A DNA stretch of 16,038 bases from positions 1-16,038 of the forward strand of contig CAKULR010000013.1 in NCBI GenBank assembly GCA_934667295.1. Direction: 5' to 3'. Shown here piece by piece: positions 7,188 to 13,783 of the stretch. The DNA comes from an uncultured Kiritimatiellota bacterium. GTDB taxonomy: Bacteria > Verrucomicrobiota > Kiritimatiellia > RFP12 > UBA1067. Position 1 is the stretch's first letter. Each line of letters opens with the position of its first letter. A model generated the notes under the pieces. That model was given only the letters and a program-made list of their open reading frames with translations. It searched no databases and was not told the origin of the DNA. The translations under genes were made by a program, and so were the position numbers.

Positions 7188-8056
7188 ATGAATGTCACGA
7201 GAGCGGAGATGAAAATGTCAAATAGCGCGATACACCACAAAAGTGAGGGGAGGGGGGCTTTTGCGCCTTAACCCTCGCGTTGTCCATTGAGGCTGGAGCG
7301 TTTTACCAGGGAAGGGCGTGTGTGTATCTGAAACCCGTTCCTTCCAAGAACGGGGAAGTCCTGCGTCTGGGAGGGGATTTCATCAAGCAGAGCAAGGGCG
7401 TCCCCGGCTATGCGTTCAACTTGACGAACATGCCGGTGTGGTGCGAACGTGCCATTGTGTCAGTCAACGATACGACGCAGATTGTGACAAGGGCCCCGTG
7501 ACGCCAATCGTGATTCCGTCCACAACGAACACGACGGATACGTTGGGACTGGAGTGGCGTGTCGTACATGGGTACGGGGGCGTTCGCAGATTGTTCGGCG
7601 TTACGGTCAATTGAGATGTGGGGCGAGCCACCTGACAATCTCGTTGAGGCGGGATTTCCGAAGGACGTGAAACTGCGTTACAACGGCGTCTGGGAGGACG
7701 AATGGATTGGTCGCTATGCGGGTTTCGCGAAGCAATTCGGTACGGACTTCGCCGTGGCGCTCACGGCGCAGACGGGTAAGCGCGACGGCAGTGGGAACCC
7801 CCTGTTCGTATGGCAGGACCTCGTGGCGGGGACAGATCCCACGGACGAAACGAGTGCCTTTAGGGCCTTGATCTCCTTCGATGCGGTAACCGGGAAACCG
7901 GTCATCGGCTGGACCCCCACCCTCCCTGTGGCGGAAGCCGCCCTGCGGACCTACCGGAAGTTCGGGAAAGTACATCTTTCCGACCCGACTTGGACGGAGA
8001 TTTCCGACAATGAGGAGGATTTCAACTTCTTCAAGGTGGTCGTTGACATGAAGTAG
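7188..8056 (+). pseudogene. Decayed BspA-like (LRR_5) surface protein gene
   Basis: ATG 7188 has AAAGGA at 7176-7181, but its frame stops at 7268 after 27 residues. A shift in the G-run near 7252-7257 leads to a second frame with 'FCALTLALSIEAGAFYQG', which stops at 7499. A third frame carries 'VTPIVIPSTTNTTD', typical of BspA-like leucine-rich repeats. The second frame then resumes to 8056 with 'MGTGAFADCSALRSI' (an LRR_5 unit) and an acidic C-terminal region with 'VWQDLVAGTDPTDETSAF'. At least three frame changes are needed to read through. Such proteins are secreted or surface-exposed in gut bacteria. I regard this as a shortened, inactive relic; sequencing indels could explain some but probably not all breaks. 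Confidence 0.65.
7559..8056 (+). CDS. Still-open C-terminal fragment of the surface-protein relic
   Basis: A 165-residue open stretch in one frame from GTG 7559, part of the pseudogene above. It has no ribosome-binding site or signal peptide of its own, so independent translation is doubtful. It starts with the leucine-rich unit 'GAFADCSALRSIEMW' and ends 'NFFKVVVDMK'. The Asp/Thr-rich 'GTDPTDE' segment resembles calcium-binding loops seen in C-terminal modules of secreted PVC-group proteins (inference). Confidence 0.35.
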   Translation: MSYMGTGAFADCSALRSIEMWGEPPDNLVEAGFPKDVKLRYNGVWEDEWIGRYAGFAKQFGTDFAVALTAQTGKRDGSGNPLFVWQDLVAGTDPTDETSAFRALISFDAVTGKPVIGWTPTLPVAEAALRTYRKFGKVHLSDPTWTEISDNEEDFNFFKVVVDMK

Positions 8057-8198
8057 CCCACCACGCATACTTCATATGGATTATTGAGGTTTCTTGTGGG
8101 GCAGTCCCGTAAGGATTTTGAGGACTGTCATCAAGAACCTCGCACGAGGTCATGGACTTTCTGCAAAATACCATTATTTTTTTTTGTAGGAATCGTTG

Positions 8199-8288
8199 TT
8201 TTGACAGGATTTACAGGATTTCAATCTTCATGTGGCAGACATGATGTATCCATAAGAGATCATGTGAATCCTGTTAATCCTGTCAAAA
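8199..8288. repeat. Long stem-loop with TTGACAGGATT arms
   Basis: The left arm 8199-8221 (TTTTGACAGGATTTACAGGA and following) pairs with the right arm 8266-8288 at 21 of 23 positions. The loop holds a further perfect hairpin, TCATGT-GGCAG-ACATGA (8228-8244). The arms resemble GACAGGATTAACAGGAT-type palindromes that recur between genes in many unrelated environmental bacteria. Confidence 0.75.
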
Positions 8289-8441
8289 AATTCATTTTCC
8301 CTAATTCATTTCTCCTTTACCAATCATTAAACGGTTACTCGTACAGTGCAAAGTTTTCCACAGCCAAAACAGGGAAGGGGGAGTTTCGTAATGGGGAAGC
8401 TCGGAAACATCCTGAGAATACCGAGGTGTTGTTTGATGGTT

Positions 8442-8512
8442 TTATTCCGCAGTAAAATCTCACACGGTGCCGTGTTGCTTCAATGAGATTATGGTGCGGA
8501 ATAATTTTTTTT
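8442..8512. repeat. Family H stem-loop, best copy A, followed by T-run
   Basis: The left arm ATTCCGCAGTAAAATCTCA (8444-8462) pairs with TGAGATTATGGTGCGGAAT (8484-8502) through 8 outer and 7 inner pairs around an internal mismatch. An inner hairpin CACGG-TG-CCGTG (8463-8474) sits inside. Eight T residues (8504-8511) follow, so it could serve as a terminator, but no gene ends nearby. Confidence 0.75.
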
Positions 8513-8607
8513 GAAGGTAGTCAAAACGCCTTGTCAGATAGATTGTTCATGAATGAGCAATAATGGCGTAGAATTTCTAAGATAAGAACATTCGTATGGA
8601 GGGGACG

Positions 8608-8762
8608 TAGGTGTTAGGTTTCAGGTTTTAGGGGTTGGGGGGTAGAGGTTGGCGCGGGTATACTGCGTGCTGGACCGCGTGCGCCGGGCCACATGAGGGG
8701 CATCCGGACACGCAGGAACACAACCGCCAGCCCATTAGAACCTGAAACCTAGAACCTAAAAC
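8608..8762. repeat. Inverted AGGTTTCAGGTTTTAGG / CCTAGAACCTAAAAC repeat pair
   Basis: TAGGTTTCAGGTTTTAGG-like text at 8608-8633 faces AACCTGAAACCTAGAACCTA at 8739-8758. These seven-base-period motifs recur between genes in many bacterial genomes. The enclosed stretch contains GGCGCGGGTA, possibly an eroded end of family R. Confidence 0.55.
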
Positions 8763-8807
8763 TTCCCGGTTGAAAACAGCGCGCTGGTCGGCGTGCGTCG
8801 GAAATGG

Positions 8808-8857
8808 TAAACTAGACATTCCCGTCCGGCGCGGAGCCCGGGCGGGAATGGATTTTT
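8808..8857 (+). promoter_or_regulatory. 5' leader hairpin ahead of tex, with T-run
   Basis: CATTCCCGTCCGG (8817-8829) pairs with CCGGGCGGGAATG (8838-8850) over 13 positions including one G-T pair; the loop is 8 bases and TTTTT (8853-8857) follows. A possible -10 box, TAAACT (8808-8813), lies just upstream, with no convincing -35. The structure could be an attenuator or a stabilising 5' hairpin of the tex mRNA, or a terminator for upstream transcription. Confidence 0.5.
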
Positions 8858-8891
8858 CACCGAGGAACCAACGAAGAGAAGATCGGAAGAC

Positions 8892-11141
8892 ATGACGAAC
8901 GACTTGACTGCGCAGAAGGTGCTGCCGCGCCTTTCGGCCGAACTGGGGATTCCCGGCGGGCAGATCGCCGCCGTTGCGAAGCTGCTGGGCGAGGGGAACA
9001 CGATTCCGTTCATCGCCCGCTACCGCAAGGAGGTCCACGGCAACCTCGACGAGGTGCAGATCTCGAAGATCCAGGAGCGTCTGGGCTACTACGCCGAACT
9101 GGAGGACCGCCGCGCGACGATCCTGAAGTCCATCGACGAGCAGGGCAAGCTCACGGACGACCTGCGCGCGAAGATCGAGGCGTGCATGCAGAAGAACGCC
9201 CTCGAAGACCTCTACCAGCCCTACAAGCCGAAGCGCCGCACGCGCGCGATGATCGCGAAGGAGAAGGGTCTGGAGCCGCTGGCGGACAAGATCTGGAACC
9301 ACGAGCCCTACGAGGGCTCCGCCGAGGAGCTGCAGGGCGCGCGCGACATCCTCGCCGAGCGCATCGCGGACATCGCGGACGTGCGCGGCCTCGTGCGCGA
9401 CGCCTTCGCGAAGAAGGCCGTCGTGACGAGCGAAGTCGTGACGCCCAAACCGACCGCGCCCACGAAGTACGAGCAGTACTACGACTTCCAGGAACCCATC
9501 TCCGAGATCCCGAGCCACCGCTTCCTCGCGATCCGGCGCGGACAGAAGGAGGGCGTCCTCTGGGTGCGCCTCGTCGTGGACAAGGCGCCGCTCGTCGCGC
9601 GCATCGCGGAGATCGTGGGCGCGCGCGACGACGAGAACCTGCGCCTCGCCGTGGAGGACGCCTACAAGCGCCTCCTCGCGCCGAGCTGCGAGATCGACGT
9701 GAACGTGGAGAAGAAGCTGGAGGCCGACCGCCAGGCGGTGGAGGTGTTCGCGGAGAACCTGCGCCACCTCCTCCTCGCGGCGCCGCTCGGCGAGAAGAAG
9801 GTGCTCGCGATCGATCCCGGCATCCGCACGGGCTGCAAGGTGGCGATGCTCGACGCGACGGGCAAGTTCCTCGTCAACACGGTCATCTACCCGATGCAGC
9901 GCACGGCCGAGGCGCAGGAGACGCTTGCGAAGATCGTCGAACACTTCCACCCCGAGGCGGTGGCGGTGGGGAACGGCACGGCGGGGCGCGAGACGGAGGC
10001 GTTCGTGCGCGACGTGCTGAAGCTGATCGGCGCGAAGGACGTGATGGTGGTGAGCGTGAGCGAAAGCGGGGCGTCCGTCTACTCCGCAAGCGAAATCGCC
10101 CGCACGGAGTTCCCCGACCTGGACCTCACCGTGCGCGGCGCGATCTCGATCGGGCGGCGTCTCCAGGATCCGCTCGCCGAGCTCGTGAAGATCGAGCCGA
10201 AGGCGATCGGCGTGGGGCAGTACCAGCACGACGTCCACCAGCCGCTCCTCGACGCGAAGCTCGACGAGGTGGTGGTGAGCTGCGTGAACAAGGTGGGCGT
10301 GGAGCTGAACACGGCCTCCGCGCCGCTCCACACGCGCGTCTCCGGCGTGGGGCCGTCCCTCGCCAGGCGCATCGTCGCGTGGCGCGACGAGAACGGCGCG
10401 TTCCGGAGCCGCAGGGACCTGCTGAAGGTCTCGGGACTCGGCGCGAAGGCGTTCGAGCAGTGCGCGGGCTTCCTCCGCATCCGGGGGGCCGCGAACCCGC
10501 TCGACGCCTCGGCCGTCCATCCGGAGCGCTACGCGCTCGTGGAGACGATGGCGGCGGACCTCGGCGTCGGCGTGGGCGAGCTCGTGGGCAACGCGCTGCT
10601 GGCGGACAAGATCGACGTGCGGCGCTACATCACGAACGACGTGGGCGAGCCGACCCTGAAGGACATCGTCGCCGAGCTGAAGAAGCCGGGACGCGACCCG
10701 CGCGCGGTCTTCGAGAAGCCCGCGTTCCGCGACGACGTGACGACGATCGACGACGTGCAGGAGGGGATGACGCTGGAGGGGATCGTGACGAACGTCGCGG
10801 CGTTCGGCGCGTTCGTGGACATCGGCGTCCACCAGGACGGCCTCGTCCACGTCTCCGAACTCGCCGACCGCTTCATCCGCGACCCGAACGAGGTCGTGAA
10901 GGTGGGCGACAAGATCAAGGTGAAGGTGATCGGCGTCGACAGGGCGCGCCAGCGCATCTCGCTGACCGCCCGCACGCAGCCGCGTCCCGTGGCGGGCGTG
11001 GGCGGCGGCGGCGCGCGTGGTGGCCACGGCGGCGGTGGCGGACGCGGGAGCTATTCGAGCGGCCCGAAGCGCGTGGGCGGGGAACACGGCGGCCGGTCGT
11101 TTTCGAGCGGCTTCAGCTGCAATCCGTTCGCGAACCTGTAG
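8892..11141 (+). CDS. tex: Tex family RNA-binding transcription accessory protein
   Basis: A complete 749-residue protein, within the usual Tex length (about 720-780). Residues 1-200 are the Tex N-terminal helical domain, with the hallmark 'IPFIARYRKE' (38-47) and 'LEDLYQPYKPKRRTRA'. A YqgF/RNase H-like domain follows, with 'LAIDPGIRTGCKVA' (305-318) and 'SVSESGASVYSASEIA' (388-403). Helix-hairpin-helix motifs occupy about 474-530 ('VSGVGPSLARRI', 'VSGLGAKAFEQ'). An S1 RNA-binding domain is at about 625-696. The last 50 residues are a Gly/Arg/Ser-rich tail, likely flexible and RNA-contacting. Tex is a conserved nucleic-acid-binding protein linked to transcription; its exact reaction is unsettled. 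ATG 8892 has a weak GGAAG at 8885-8889. It stands alone, separated from lysS by a hairpin and promoter. Confidence 0.95.
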   Translation: MTNDLTAQKVLPRLSAELGIPGGQIAAVAKLLGEGNTIPFIARYRKEVHGNLDEVQISKIQERLGYYAELEDRRATILKSIDEQGKLTDDLRAKIEACMQKNALEDLYQPYKPKRRTRAMIAKEKGLEPLADKIWNHEPYEGSAEELQGARDILAERIADIADVRGLVRDAFAKKAVVTSEVVTPKPTAPTKYEQYYDFQEPISEIPSHRFLAIRRGQKEGVLWVRLVVDKAPLVARIAEIVGARDDENLRLAVEDAYKRLLAPSCEIDVNVEKKLEADRQAVEVFAENLRHLLLAAPLGEKKVLAIDPGIRTGCKVAMLDATGKFLVNTVIYPMQRTAEAQETLAKIVEHFHPEAVAVGNGTAGRETEAFVRDVLKLIGAKDVMVVSVSESGASVYSASEIARTEFPDLDLTVRGAISIGRRLQDPLAELVKIEPKAIGVGQYQHDVHQPLLDAKLDEVVVSCVNKVGVELNTASAPLHTRVSGVGPSLARRIVAWRDENGAFRSRRDLLKVSGLGAKAFEQCAGFLRIRGAANPLDASAVHPERYALVETMAADLGVGVGELVGNALLADKIDVRRYITNDVGEPTLKDIVAELKKPGRDPRAVFEKPAFRDDVTTIDDVQEGMTLEGIVTNVAAFGAFVDIGVHQDGLVHVSELADRFIRDPNEVVKVGDKIKVKVIGVDRARQRISLTARTQPRPVAGVGGGGARGGHGGGGGRGSYSSGPKRVGGEHGGRSFSSGFSCNPFANL

Positions 11142-11160
11142 GACGGGCGGCGGGCGCGCC

Positions 11161-11193
11161 CCCGGCATCCGCTTGCAGATTGCGGATGCCGGG
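11161..11193. terminator. Perfect 12-bp hairpin between tex and lysS
   Basis: CCCGGCATCCGC (11161-11172) and GCGGATGCCGGG (11182-11193) are perfect complements around a 9-base loop, 20 bases after the tex stop. No T-run follows, so if it ends tex transcription it is not a classical intrinsic terminator. The proposed lysS -35 box sits at the loop/right-arm boundary. Confidence 0.6.
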
Positions 11194-11208
11194 TGAAAAG
11201 AGTATAAT
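11180..11208 (+). promoter_or_regulatory. lysS promoter
   Basis: A perfect TATAAT at 11203-11208 lies 17 bases downstream of TTGCGG (11180-11185), a weak -35. The likely start of transcription near 11215 gives a leader of about 26 bases carrying AGGAGAG (11224-11230), ahead of ATG 11241. Confidence 0.65.
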
Positions 11209-11240
11209 CTGCGCCGTTTTTCCAGGAGAGCGAGTACGAA

Positions 11241-12695
11241 ATGGAACAGCAGACGAACGAATACCGCGCGAACCGCCTGGCCTCGATGAAGGCCCTGGCC
11301 GACCTGGGGTTCACCCCCTACGGCCACAAGTTCCCGCATACGGACCTCAGGGACGTGCGGGCCACGTTCACGGAGGGGGCCGAGGTGCGCGTCGCCGGGC
11401 GTCTGCTGATGATCCGCCGCATGGGCAAGATGAACTTTGCGACGCTCAACGACGGCACGGACCGCTTCCAGGTCATCTTCAAGCGCGACGAGCTGAGCGA
11501 GAAGCTGTTCGCGGGCTTCAAGCTCCTCAACCTCGGCGACATCATCGGCATCCGGGGCGTGCTCTTCACCACCCAGAAGGGCGAGAAGTGCGTCGTCGTG
11601 AAGGAGTGGGACCTTCTCGCCAAGGCGCTTGAACAGCCGCCGGAGAAGTTCCACGGCCTTGCGGACCAGGAGGAGTGCTACCGCCGCCGCTACGTCGATC
11701 TGATGGTGAACGACGAGAGCCGCGCGCGCTTCTTCACGCGCTCGCGCCTCCTGATGGAGATCCGCAAGTACCTGTGGTCGAAGGGCTTCGTGGAAGTCGA
11801 AACGCCCATCCTCCAGGACCAGGCCGGCGGCGCCGCCGCGAAGCCGTTCTTCTCGCACTACAACGCGCTCGACAAGGACTGCGTGATGCGCATCGCCCCC
11901 GAGCTCTACCTGAAGCGCCTCCTCGTGGGCGGCATGAACAAGGTCTTCGAACTCGGCAAGGACTTCCGCAACGAGGGCATCGACCGCACGCACAACCCCG
12001 AGTTCACGGTCTGCGAGATCTACGAAGCCTACGGCGACCGCACGTCGATGGAGGCGATCATGGAGGGGCTCCTGCCGCACCTCTGCGACACCGTGATCGG
12101 CAAGCGCGTGATCGAGTACGGCGAGAAGAAGATCCCGATCGACTTCACGCCGCCCTACCGCCGCGTCGCGTACAAGGACCTCGTGAAGGAGCTGATGGGC
12201 GACGACTGGTTCGAGCTGCCGTTCGAGACGCAGCTCGAAAAGGCGAAGGCGAGGGGGCGCGAGACCGAGACGAACCTGGAGCTCGACGGCGTGACGACCG
12301 AGCTCATGCTCACGCACGAGGTCTACGACAAGCTCATCGAGAAGAACCTCATGCAGCCGACGTTCGTCATCCGCATCCCGCACGAGTTCGTGCCGCTCGC
12401 GAAGACGTGCCCGGACGACCCTTCGCTCGTGGACGTCTTCGAGTTCGTCGTCGCGGGCCGCGAGCTCTGCCCCGGCTACACCGAGCAGAACGATCCGCTT
12501 GAACAGCGCAAGGCCCTCGAACACCAGGCCGGCGAGGACACCGAGAAGATCGACGAGGACTTCATCAGCGCCCTCGAAGTCGGCATGCCGCCGACGGGCG
12601 GGCTCGGCTTCGGCGTCGACCGCCTCGTGATGTTCCTCACGGGCTGCGACTCCATCCGCGATGTTGTCCTCTTCCCGCAGCTGAAGAGGGCCTGA
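11241..12695 (+). CDS. lysS: Lysyl-tRNA synthetase, class II
   Basis: A 484-residue cytoplasmic enzyme that charges tRNA-Lys with lysine using ATP. An OB-fold anticodon-binding domain is at about 45-130 ('VRVAGRLLMIRRMGKMNFATL'). The class II catalytic core carries motif 1 ('YRRRYVDLM', 147-155, and 'FVEVETPIL'), the lysine/ATP pocket 'APELYLKRLLVGG' (219-231), motif 2 ('FRNEGIDRTHNPEFT', 242-256) and motif 3 ('GVDRLVMFLTG', 458-468). 'GMPPTGGLG' at 448-456 is also typical. Length is normal. The start is supported by AGGAGAG 10 bases upstream and by an N-terminus starting like other LysS proteins. It has its own promoter, and its stop overlaps the next gene's ATG by one base (TGATG). Confidence 0.97.
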   Translation: MEQQTNEYRANRLASMKALADLGFTPYGHKFPHTDLRDVRATFTEGAEVRVAGRLLMIRRMGKMNFATLNDGTDRFQVIFKRDELSEKLFAGFKLLNLGDIIGIRGVLFTTQKGEKCVVVKEWDLLAKALEQPPEKFHGLADQEECYRRRYVDLMVNDESRARFFTRSRLLMEIRKYLWSKGFVEVETPILQDQAGGAAAKPFFSHYNALDKDCVMRIAPELYLKRLLVGGMNKVFELGKDFRNEGIDRTHNPEFTVCEIYEAYGDRTSMEAIMEGLLPHLCDTVIGKRVIEYGEKKIPIDFTPPYRRVAYKDLVKELMGDDWFELPFETQLEKAKARGRETETNLELDGVTTELMLTHEVYDKLIEKNLMQPTFVIRIPHEFVPLAKTCPDDPSLVDVFEFVVAGRELCPGYTEQNDPLEQRKALEHQAGEDTEKIDEDFISALEVGMPPTGGLGFGVDRLVMFLTGCDSIRDVVLFPQLKRA

Positions 12696-13234
12696 TGCTC
12701 GTCCGATCGGATGAGAAGGGCCTGGCGGACGCCGCGCGCGTGCTGAACGCGGGCGGCGTCGCCGTCATCCCGACGGACACCGTGTACGGCCTTGCCGCGC
12801 ATCCGGCGTTCCCGGACGCCGTGGCGCGCCTCTACACGATCAAGGGCCGTGCGGCGCAGAAGCCGATCGCGCTTCTTGCGGCGGACGTGGAGGCCGTGCG
12901 GGCGTTTGGCTACGAGGTGCCGGACCGCCTTGCGAAGTTCTGGCCCGGCGCCCTGACCGTGGTGGTGGGCCCTGAGGGCTTCCGCGTGCCGGACCATGCC
13001 TGGACGCGCGAACTGCTCCGCCGCTGTGGCGGCGTCCTGCGTGTGACGAGCGCGAACCTTTCGGGACAGCGTGCCGCAACCGACGCCCCGCAGGCGCTTG
13101 CGGACGTGGGCCTTTCCGCCGACCTCGTGGTGGACGACGGCCTCTCCCCCGGCGGCGTCCCCTCCACCGTCGTGCGCGTCCTGGAGGACGGCGCTTTTAC
13201 CGTCCTCCGCGCCGGTTCCGTGAAAATTTCCTGA
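12695..13234 (+). CDS. tsaC: Threonylcarbamoyl-AMP synthase (TsaC/YrdC type)
   Basis: A 179-residue YrdC-fold enzyme that makes threonylcarbamoyl-AMP from threonine, bicarbonate and ATP, the first step of t6A37 modification of ANN-decoding tRNAs. Visible motifs are 'VIPTDTVYGLAAHP' (24-37), the K50xR52 pair in 'YTIKGRAAQKPIA', 'FWPGALTVVV' (82-91), 'VTSANLSG' (117-124) and 'VPSTVVRV' (155-162). It lacks the C-terminal Sua5 domain, hence TsaC rather than Sua5 type. ATG shares one base with the lysS stop, so translation is probably coupled; both products act on tRNA, including tRNA-Lys, which carries t6A. No terminator with T-run is seen after the stop; inverted repeats follow within 80 bases. 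Confidence 0.92.
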   Translation: MLVRSDEKGLADAARVLNAGGVAVIPTDTVYGLAAHPAFPDAVARLYTIKGRAAQKPIALLAADVEAVRAFGYEVPDRLAKFWPGALTVVVGPEGFRVPDHAWTRELLRRCGGVLRVTSANLSGQRAATDAPQALADVGLSADLVVDDGLSPGGVPSTVVRVLEDGAFTVLRAGSVKIS

Positions 13235-13378
13235 CACGCCCTCCCCTGCCCCTCCCCTCCTACACCCCAGCACGTCTTCGCTACCCCAACACGCCCCGGT
13301 ACCCCAACAGACCCCGGCGCGCGATGTACCCGCGCCGCCCTCGGCGCGTGGCGTCCGAACGGGCTTGGTACACGGCGG

Positions 13379-13406
13379 CGGGAGGGTCACGCTCCCGCGC
13401 GACCGA
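13379..13406 (+). repeat. Family S repeat
   Basis: CGGGAGGGTCACGCTCCCGC followed by GCGACCGA; matches 6876-6902. Confidence 0.65.
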
Positions 13407-13510
13407 GGGATGGAGAACGAGGACTGAGGCCTGTTCTCGTGCGTGGGCCTTCGACCCGTTAATGTGGGGGTGCGAGGAGATACGGAGGCATAAGGCCATG
13501 GAGAGCCATC

Positions 13511-13572
13511 ATTCCGCAGTGAAATCTCACGTTCTTTCCGTAAAGAATTGTTGATGAGATTACGATGCGGAA
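13511..13572. repeat. Family H stem-loop, best copy B
   Basis: The left arm ATTCCGCAGTGAAATCTCA (13511-13529) nearly equals that of the 8444 copy (one difference in 19). The right arm TGAGATTACGATGCGGAA (13555-13572) pairs with it. The inner hairpin here is TTCTTT-CCGT-AAAGAA (13532-13547), with quite different bases from copy A but also perfectly paired. Confidence 0.75.
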
Positions 13573-13750
13573 AAATAACTTGTCATTCTGTTTCGAGAGG
13601 GTATGTGTGAAAATTGTGTCTAAATGGAAGTAATGAGTGATGTGAACAGTCCAGTGGTTGTCTTGGTCGCGCGGGGTGGGGTGGGTGTACGGCCCGTTCG
13701 GACGCCACGCGCCGGGGGCGGCGCGGGTACTTCGCGCGCCGGGCCGACGT

Positions 13751-13782
13751 GGGGCCCGGACACAATGAATTGCGTCCCTCCC
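13751..13782 (-). repeat. Family B palindrome directly after a gene stop
   Basis: On the minus strand it begins one base after the TAA of the secreted hydrolase-like gene: GGGAGGGACGCAATTCATTG then TGTCCGGGCCCC. The stem GACGCAAT/ATTGTGTC includes one G-T pair. It may form the 3' end hairpin of that mRNA. Confidence 0.7.
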
Positions 13783-13783
13783 G

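Larger units (their letters stand above)
8057..8891. other. Gene-free stretch between surface-protein relic and tex
   Basis: Lower in GC than the flanking genes. Beyond the three repeat structures listed separately and the hairpin at 8817-8857, I see no coding sequence, tRNA or riboswitch. The open frame at 8084-8455 runs straight through the 8199-8288 stem-loop and has no ribosome-binding site. Confidence 0.6.
13313..13743. mobile_element. 431-bp segment with 51-bp inverted ends (MITE-like candidate)
   Basis: The left end 13313-13363 and right end 13693-13743 are reverse complements at 49 of 51 positions; each contains the family R core. The interior (329 bp) has a family S repeat (13379-13406), a family H stem-loop (13511-13572) and no gene. 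No clear target-site duplication is visible just outside the ends (CAGAC on the left, CCGAC on the right), so a transposon origin is a hypothesis; two independent opposed insertions of the R repeat are also possible. Confidence 0.45.
13235..13783. other. Convergent intergenic gap filled by an inverted-repeat element
   Basis: Lies between two genes that point at each other. It contains a C-rich direct-repeat stretch (CACGTCTTCGCTACCCCAAC then CACGCCCCGGTACCCCAACA, 13270-13310), the 431-bp inverted-repeat-bounded segment (13313-13743), and one family B palindrome. No reading frame in it looks coding. Confidence 0.65.

Noticed and set aside
8084..8455. 123-codon plus-strand frame
   Set aside because: It runs through an inverted repeat and has no ribosome-binding site or family resemblance.
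8628..12524. Very long minus-strand open frame (1298 codons) over tex and lysS
   Set aside because: It is antisense to two clearly real genes, is rich in Arg/Leu/Val/His as expected from GC-rich shadow frames, and has no recognisable domain.
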